Shown one piece after another: positions 59,966-64,000 of a stretch of 64,000 bases of DNA. Each line of letters begins with the position of its first letter. Within the stretch, counting starts at the first letter, position 1. The stretch covers positions 22,441,014 through 22,505,013 of the forward strand of contig CP141144.1 of the NCBI GenBank assembly GCA_035235625.1. Reading direction: 5' to 3'. The position numbers and the translations under genes were made by a program. This DNA is from Saururus chinensis. Lineage: Eukaryota; Streptophyta; Magnoliopsida; Piperales; Saururaceae. The notes under the pieces were generated by a model. It was not told the origin of the DNA. It ran no database searches and worked only from the letters and a program-made list of their open reading frames with translations.

Positions 59966-61431
59966 TGTAACGACCCTAAATTTTCGGTAAGAATCTATAT
60001 CAAGTTTTAGTAATTTTGGATTATTTTTTTTAGAGTTTTGTCTTGAGTTTAGATTAGAGTTTTAAAAAACGAATGCATCGGTACTTTGAGTCTTGTAAAT
60101 CGGACAACGGGGGTTGAAAGTTATGATGTTAGGAAGCATAATACATGGGTGGGACCTGCTTAAAAAGTACAAGATAATTGGCTCATGTGGGATCTAGTTT
60201 TATAGGGCTTGTTAAAATAAGTTTAACGGTACTTTGAATGCGCAAATCGGACGTCGGGGTAAAAAGATATAAAGTTTTGAAGTTTTAGATTTATTTGAAA
60301 AAAATAAATATTAAAATATTTGACACGGTGCACACCCCATGCCGAAAGCGCATTGGGCGTACGTTGCACCGAGCACGACCCACCAATGGCCATGCCACGC
60401 GTGCCCGTTGACACATCATGCACCAACTAGTGCGCCAAGAATATAAATAGGCCAATGCACATGTTTTTCTTCTACACACCCCATAAATTTCTCTTTCTCA
60501 TTTCTCTCTCGTTCGGAGTTCGATTTAGATGATTCAATAGGCGTTTCCAACTAAATCAAGCTTGTTGAACACAGTGGCAAGGTTATTTCCTTCACTTGAA
60601 TCTTCTAAAGTCAAGAAAATCACCTTCAAAGGTTGACATAGGGAGTTCTAACTTCTAAATTGATGTTGTATTAGGAGTTTCTTATTATTTTGAAATCTCA
60701 TATTAGTACAAGCCTTATGGCATAGATTTCTAGAAAAAAAAAAAGTAGTTCGTGAATTCATTTAATACTGTCCACCCCTATTTTGGGTACTTAAACCCTC
60801 TGTATAGTTCCATGAGGAATCATAATCTGGATACATGTCGTATAAGGGATTTAGGGCACAAGTGATGAGCATCATGGGAAAACTTTGATCCTTCTAACTT
60901 TCGTGACCCCATGAGTATGAGAATAGGTCATTAGGTGTCATGGCTCAAAGATCTAATTTCTAATTTCTGTTTGTTCTGAGATGATTTATTTTCCGTCAAA
61001 TCATTTATTTCAAGAAAAGAATTTATGCTATGATTATGGGTGTTTTGTAAAGACTTTGGAATAGCATGTCTATAGAATTTAGCATAGCCTATTGAGTATA
61101 AATATACTCACCCACCCGCAGATTCTGTAAAGACTGCAGCGAAGGTAGAAGTGAAGGAAGAAAGAAAAGTTTCTGAATAAAATTATTTATTGTCTTCTGC
61201 AATGAACTTTAGTTAATATTTTGACTATGTTTCAAGGCAAGTAATGCCTAGACAATGCTATGTATAAATTGTCAACTCTATGCACAAGTTGTCTTGGGGA
61301 CTTGTTATAATAAATGTTTGTTGTATTTTGTTATATGTATAAGTGAGTTGTATGGGACTATCTTTGTTCAAATATTATAATTCAAATATTAAGTAGTTAC
61401 AAGAATTTATGGCACGTGAGGGGGCATCACA
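59966..61431 (+). mobile_element. Gypsy-type 5' LTR (family E)
   Basis: Starts TGTAACGACCC and ends GGGCATCACA, 1466 bp, directly followed by a primer site and gag-like frames. A canonical TATAAATAG lies at 60442-60450, about 110 bp after a CpG-rich patch (60325-60420), so transcription probably begins near 60475. The partner LTR is not in the window. Confidence 0.82.
60442..60450 (+). promoter_or_regulatory. TATA box of family-E LTR
   Basis: TATAAATAG, followed about 30 bp later by a pyrimidine-rich stretch (TTTTTCTTCTACACACC) suitable as a start region. Confidence 0.65.
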
Positions 61432-61433
61432 GT

Positions 61434-61445
61434 TGGTATCAAAGC
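61434..61445 (+). promoter_or_regulatory. Primer binding site of family-E element
   Basis: TGGTATCAAAGC, 11 of 12 to the initiator-Met site, two bases after the LTR end. Confidence 0.85.
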
Positions 61446-61567
61446 CCAGGATTATAATGTTCATTGAGAGGTAATTTAATATAGTTAATATAATATTTAT
61501 GATTTTTGTGCATGAGTTATTGTTTTATGATTTGAATAAAATTTTTATGCTTGAAAAACTAAAGTAG

Positions 61568-62143
61568 ATGGATAAAAAGACCTACATGATACATATCTCT
61601 GAGTCCTTGTACCATTCAATAGCTCAAAAATTACCCTTGCCCAGGCAAGTAATAGGTGCTAGGGGGGAGCTACCTGAGGAGGCAGTTGTGATAGACATAT
61701 TAGATTCCCTCTATGAGCCTGAGGCAGTTGTGATAGACATATCAGATTCCCCGTGTGATCTTAAGATGGTTCTAGTGCCTTCATCTTCTCCTACCAATGA
61801 GGTGTTCAGTGAAGTGTATGAAGTGATTAATATCCCAAACTCACCTGAAATAATAAACATCCCATACTCTCCTATCTTGACCGAAAAATAAAGGGAATAC
61901 CCATCTATGGAAGAGGAAAGAGGCAGTGATGATGAAGAACTCTTGTCAAGTGAAGGAGGACTGAATTTAAACAAAGTACCTTCCTTTGAGGTTGAGTGGG
62001 TGGATAACACCAAAGAAGCTAGGCAATACCATGAGGAGAAAAAGCCTAAGTGGTACACTGGGAGCCAAGAAGAGGCATGCATCGTTTGCTGGTTATGAGG
62101 GCATTATTTCTTCGAATGCCCATCACAAAAGGTCCTTCCCTGA
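61568..62143 (+). pseudogene. Extra ORF of family-E element: SIM-like repeats and CCHC knuckle
   Basis: One frame from ATG 61568, interrupted by TAA at 61889 and TGA at 62094. The N-terminal part holds four hydrophobic-acidic motifs: AVVIDILDS, AVVIDISDSP, VINIPNSPE and IINIPYSP; the first two lie in a direct DNA duplication of about 42 bp. The motif shape ([VI][VI]x[VI] next to Asp/Ser) resembles SUMO-interaction motifs. An acidic stretch (EEERGSDDEELLS) follows, then ACIVCWL*GHYFFEC, a C-x2-C-x4-H-x4-C knuckle with one stop inside. The knuckle lies upstream of the gag core at 62413, the reverse of the usual order. I do not know this protein family. Confidence 0.6.
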
Positions 62144-62412
62144 TCTGCTATGCCAACTTGGGTGAAGCCCATCAAGTTTGTAAAGTATGTTTTGTATGAC
62201 TGATGCTTGACTAGTGTTTAGTTTTGTTGATCTAATGTTTAATTATGCAGTTTAGTGTGTTTTGTAAATAGGGGTGAGGTGTGTTGCACACGCCTCTTTT
62301 GGTTGACATGCAAAAAAATAGGAAGCTTGTAATGATGTGTGCCAACATGTTAATAAATAAATGTCTTTTTTTTTTAATTTAAGCTTTTTACAATCTATTA
62401 TTACCCCAAAAA

Positions 62413-62935
62413 GATGACTTCTAATAATGGGAAAGAAGGGCAACAATATGATGATTCAATCCTAGCTGAAATGTCAGCTCAAAAATTTGTGGGGTCAGAG
62501 GACCCTAAGGAATTTTTTTTTGATCTAATGATGCAAAAAACGGTTCAGCATCTTTAGGCGTAGGGGTTCCATCCTAGCCCCAATTGGCCTAGTATTTCCA
62601 GTAGTTCAGTTTGGTATATTTCAAATGAGAATGATAACTTGTTAGAGCGATTCAAGAAAATCACTCCAATTTTTACAAGTGAGGACTGCCCTGAGGCAGC
62701 CGAGAAGTGGACATTCAAAGTAGAGAGAATTTTCAATGGAATGAAAATTTCGGAAGATAGAAAAGTGGATGTAGCCACTTTTGCTATGATTGGGGAAGCA
62801 ACTTTCTAGTGGCCATCTACATAAAGGAATTTCTTGTCCGCCATCTCCAAACCTAAAGGGGAGGACTCCCTGATGGAAGGAGCAACTCCGAATGCCACTA
62901 CTTCTAAGGAACTTCAAGTGAGTAAGTGTTTTTAA
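62413..62935 (+). pseudogene. Gypsy gag (retrotrans_gag) remnant
   Basis: A single frame from ATG 62413 reads ILAEMSAQKFVGSEDP and, further on, LLERFKKITPIFTSEDCPEA, AEKWTFKVERIFNGMKISED and VATFAMIGEATF, the pattern of the Gypsy gag core (F..+.P..F....P..A..W...+E+IF......+..KV..A...+...A..WW). It contains at least four in-frame stops: two near 62557-62565, one where the conserved Trp-Trp is expected after GEATF, and one shortly after. The coding stops around 62935 at the edge of the next LTR-like sequence. No protease or polymerase remains. Confidence 0.78.
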
Positions 62936-62989
62936 CCTTCAAATTTAATATATAATTATATGAGTGTGTGTACATCTTATGTTGTTAGT

Positions 62990-63619
62990 GGAAGATGAGA
63001 AATAATATATATGATATGCTATAATAAGATGTGTTATGATCTATTTGCCTTGAAATGCTTTTTTTTATCTGATATGATCCGATGTGTTCTAATATGCTCC
63101 GATCTTATCTGATATGATCTGATAGGGTCGAATGAGATCTGATATGATTTGATGTGATCTGATATAATTTAATATGCTCTGATGTGTTTTGCTCCACTCT
63201 ATGATAGAGCAAGATGTGTGATTCTGCTAATTTGTTAGCTTTTATTTGACTCCGATAATTTATGAGATTTCCATCTAACTCCAAATGTTTTATCAAATCA
63301 TAGTATTATGAAATAATTGTGTGCTGCCTAATGAATATATTAGTTGTTAGGTAAAACTACGTTTGGATCCAATCATATTGGAATAGAATTGGAAATGTTA
63401 TCCAATGTGTACATAGGCAACCAACAAACATCAATGTTTGACCGATCCAAATTAATTACAAAAATATGCTTTATTCTAGTCTATGTGCGGGGAAGATTTG
63501 AATATCTGTAGTACGTAGAAGAACACTAGAGCTCTCGTACATAGATGGTGTTTCCTTGTTTGAGGAAGAAAAAATTTAAATCTAGATTTTTGGACCTTGA
63601 GACAGGCCAAGTCATTACA
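62990..63619 (+). mobile_element. Family-L LTR, 5'-truncated (forward)
   Basis: Follows the reverse complement of the left half of 4130-6213: 'TGTGATCTGATATAAT'-type repeats of GATATGATCTGATG words, 'TTGACTCCGATAATTTATGA', 'GATTTCCATCTAACTCC', 'AGGCAACCAAC' and the end GTCATTACA. The TGTGACACC start and the GC-rich middle are missing, replaced by the family-E remnant. The exact left edge is uncertain. Confidence 0.7.
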
Positions 63620-63621
63620 AA

Positions 63622-63633
63622 TGGTATCAGAGC
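63622..63633 (+). promoter_or_regulatory. Primer binding site of second family-L element
   Basis: TGGTATCAGAGC, 12 of 12 to the initiator-Met site, two bases after the LTR end. Confidence 0.9.
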
Positions 63634-64000
63634 TTTTATTTGTCTACGAGAGTGGAATGTTTTATTAAAGATATTGATTTAATATGAATTCTTATTTTGA
63701 ATATGAAATTTCAATTCTAAATATGTTGCAAAGATGATTTTCTAAAGTTATTTTTGAGCAAAAATATTTTGAAAAACGGTAGAATTACCAAAGAAAAACC
63801 ACAAAACACTCATGGTATGGGACACGAGGCGTTAGTTGATTAAGGTTAAGTCTGCTAGTAGATTTGAAATGAAATTTAATTTTAAATCCTCTGTATTTTA
63901 AAAATTGATTTAAAATTTAGTAAATTTATCTCAATCACCAGTGGAATTACTAAGAAGAAACCATTAAACACCTGTGGTATGGGACATGAGGTTTTAGTGG
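63634..64000 (+). mobile_element. Leader of second family-L element, with two hairpin units
   Basis: Two units near 63803 and 63957 repeat the hairpin block seen in reverse at 7895-8890: arms like CCACAAAACAC and GCGTTAGTTG, and a centre CATGGTATGGGACA(C/T)GAGG. The element continues beyond the window. Confidence 0.75.

Overview
The window is plant nuclear DNA, almost certainly from an angiosperm. It is AT-rich. It holds one recognisable intron-bearing gene, for a plastid-type folate-biopterin transporter, set among nested LTR retrotransposons, solo LTRs, MITEs and tandem repeats. There are no operons, and no rRNA, tRNA or CRISPR arrays that I could find. I cannot place the species.

The gene (27556-34231, minus strand) has nine exons that join in frame to a 562-residue protein with an Arg/Ser-rich transit-peptide-like N terminus and the conserved core of the FBT1 class. 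Intron 5 uses a GC donor. Intron 8 carries a foldback MITE.

Left of the gene (1-27555), in order: a Copia LTR with a decayed gag (1771-4129); a two-LTR, apparently non-coding element in reverse orientation (4130-11811, 'family L'); a truncated LTR of 'family B' (11812-16934) split by a solo LTR of 'family A' (12966-16510); two copies of a diverged Copia-type LTR, the second split by a Tat/Athila-like solo LTR (19255-20696) and followed by a second gag remnant; a reverse family-B LTR (22157-about 23929); then about 3.5 kb of mostly unassigned AT-rich DNA.

Right of the gene (34232-64000): a microsatellite; a TIR element with a GC-rich core (35895-36670); a reverse family-A solo LTR (37521-44728) holding a forward family-B LTR (41034-44346); a Stowaway-like MITE and a dead PIF/Harbinger transposase (46034-46640); a tandem array of 1.45-kb units ('family D', 48729-59876) interrupted by a Copia solo LTR (itself split by a family-A LTR), a family-L solo LTR and a MITE; a Gypsy element with LTR, primer site, an extra ORF and a decayed gag (59966-about 62935); and the start of another family-L element that runs off the window.

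Most insertion boundaries are set by TG...CA ends, near-matching 5-bp target duplications and comparison with uninterrupted copies in the window. The structures most worth a second look are the conserved hairpin repeats after the primer site of family L, the 1.45-kb array, the reciprocal nesting of families A and B, and the SUMO-interaction-like repeats in the Gypsy extra ORF. Family letters are local labels, not database names.
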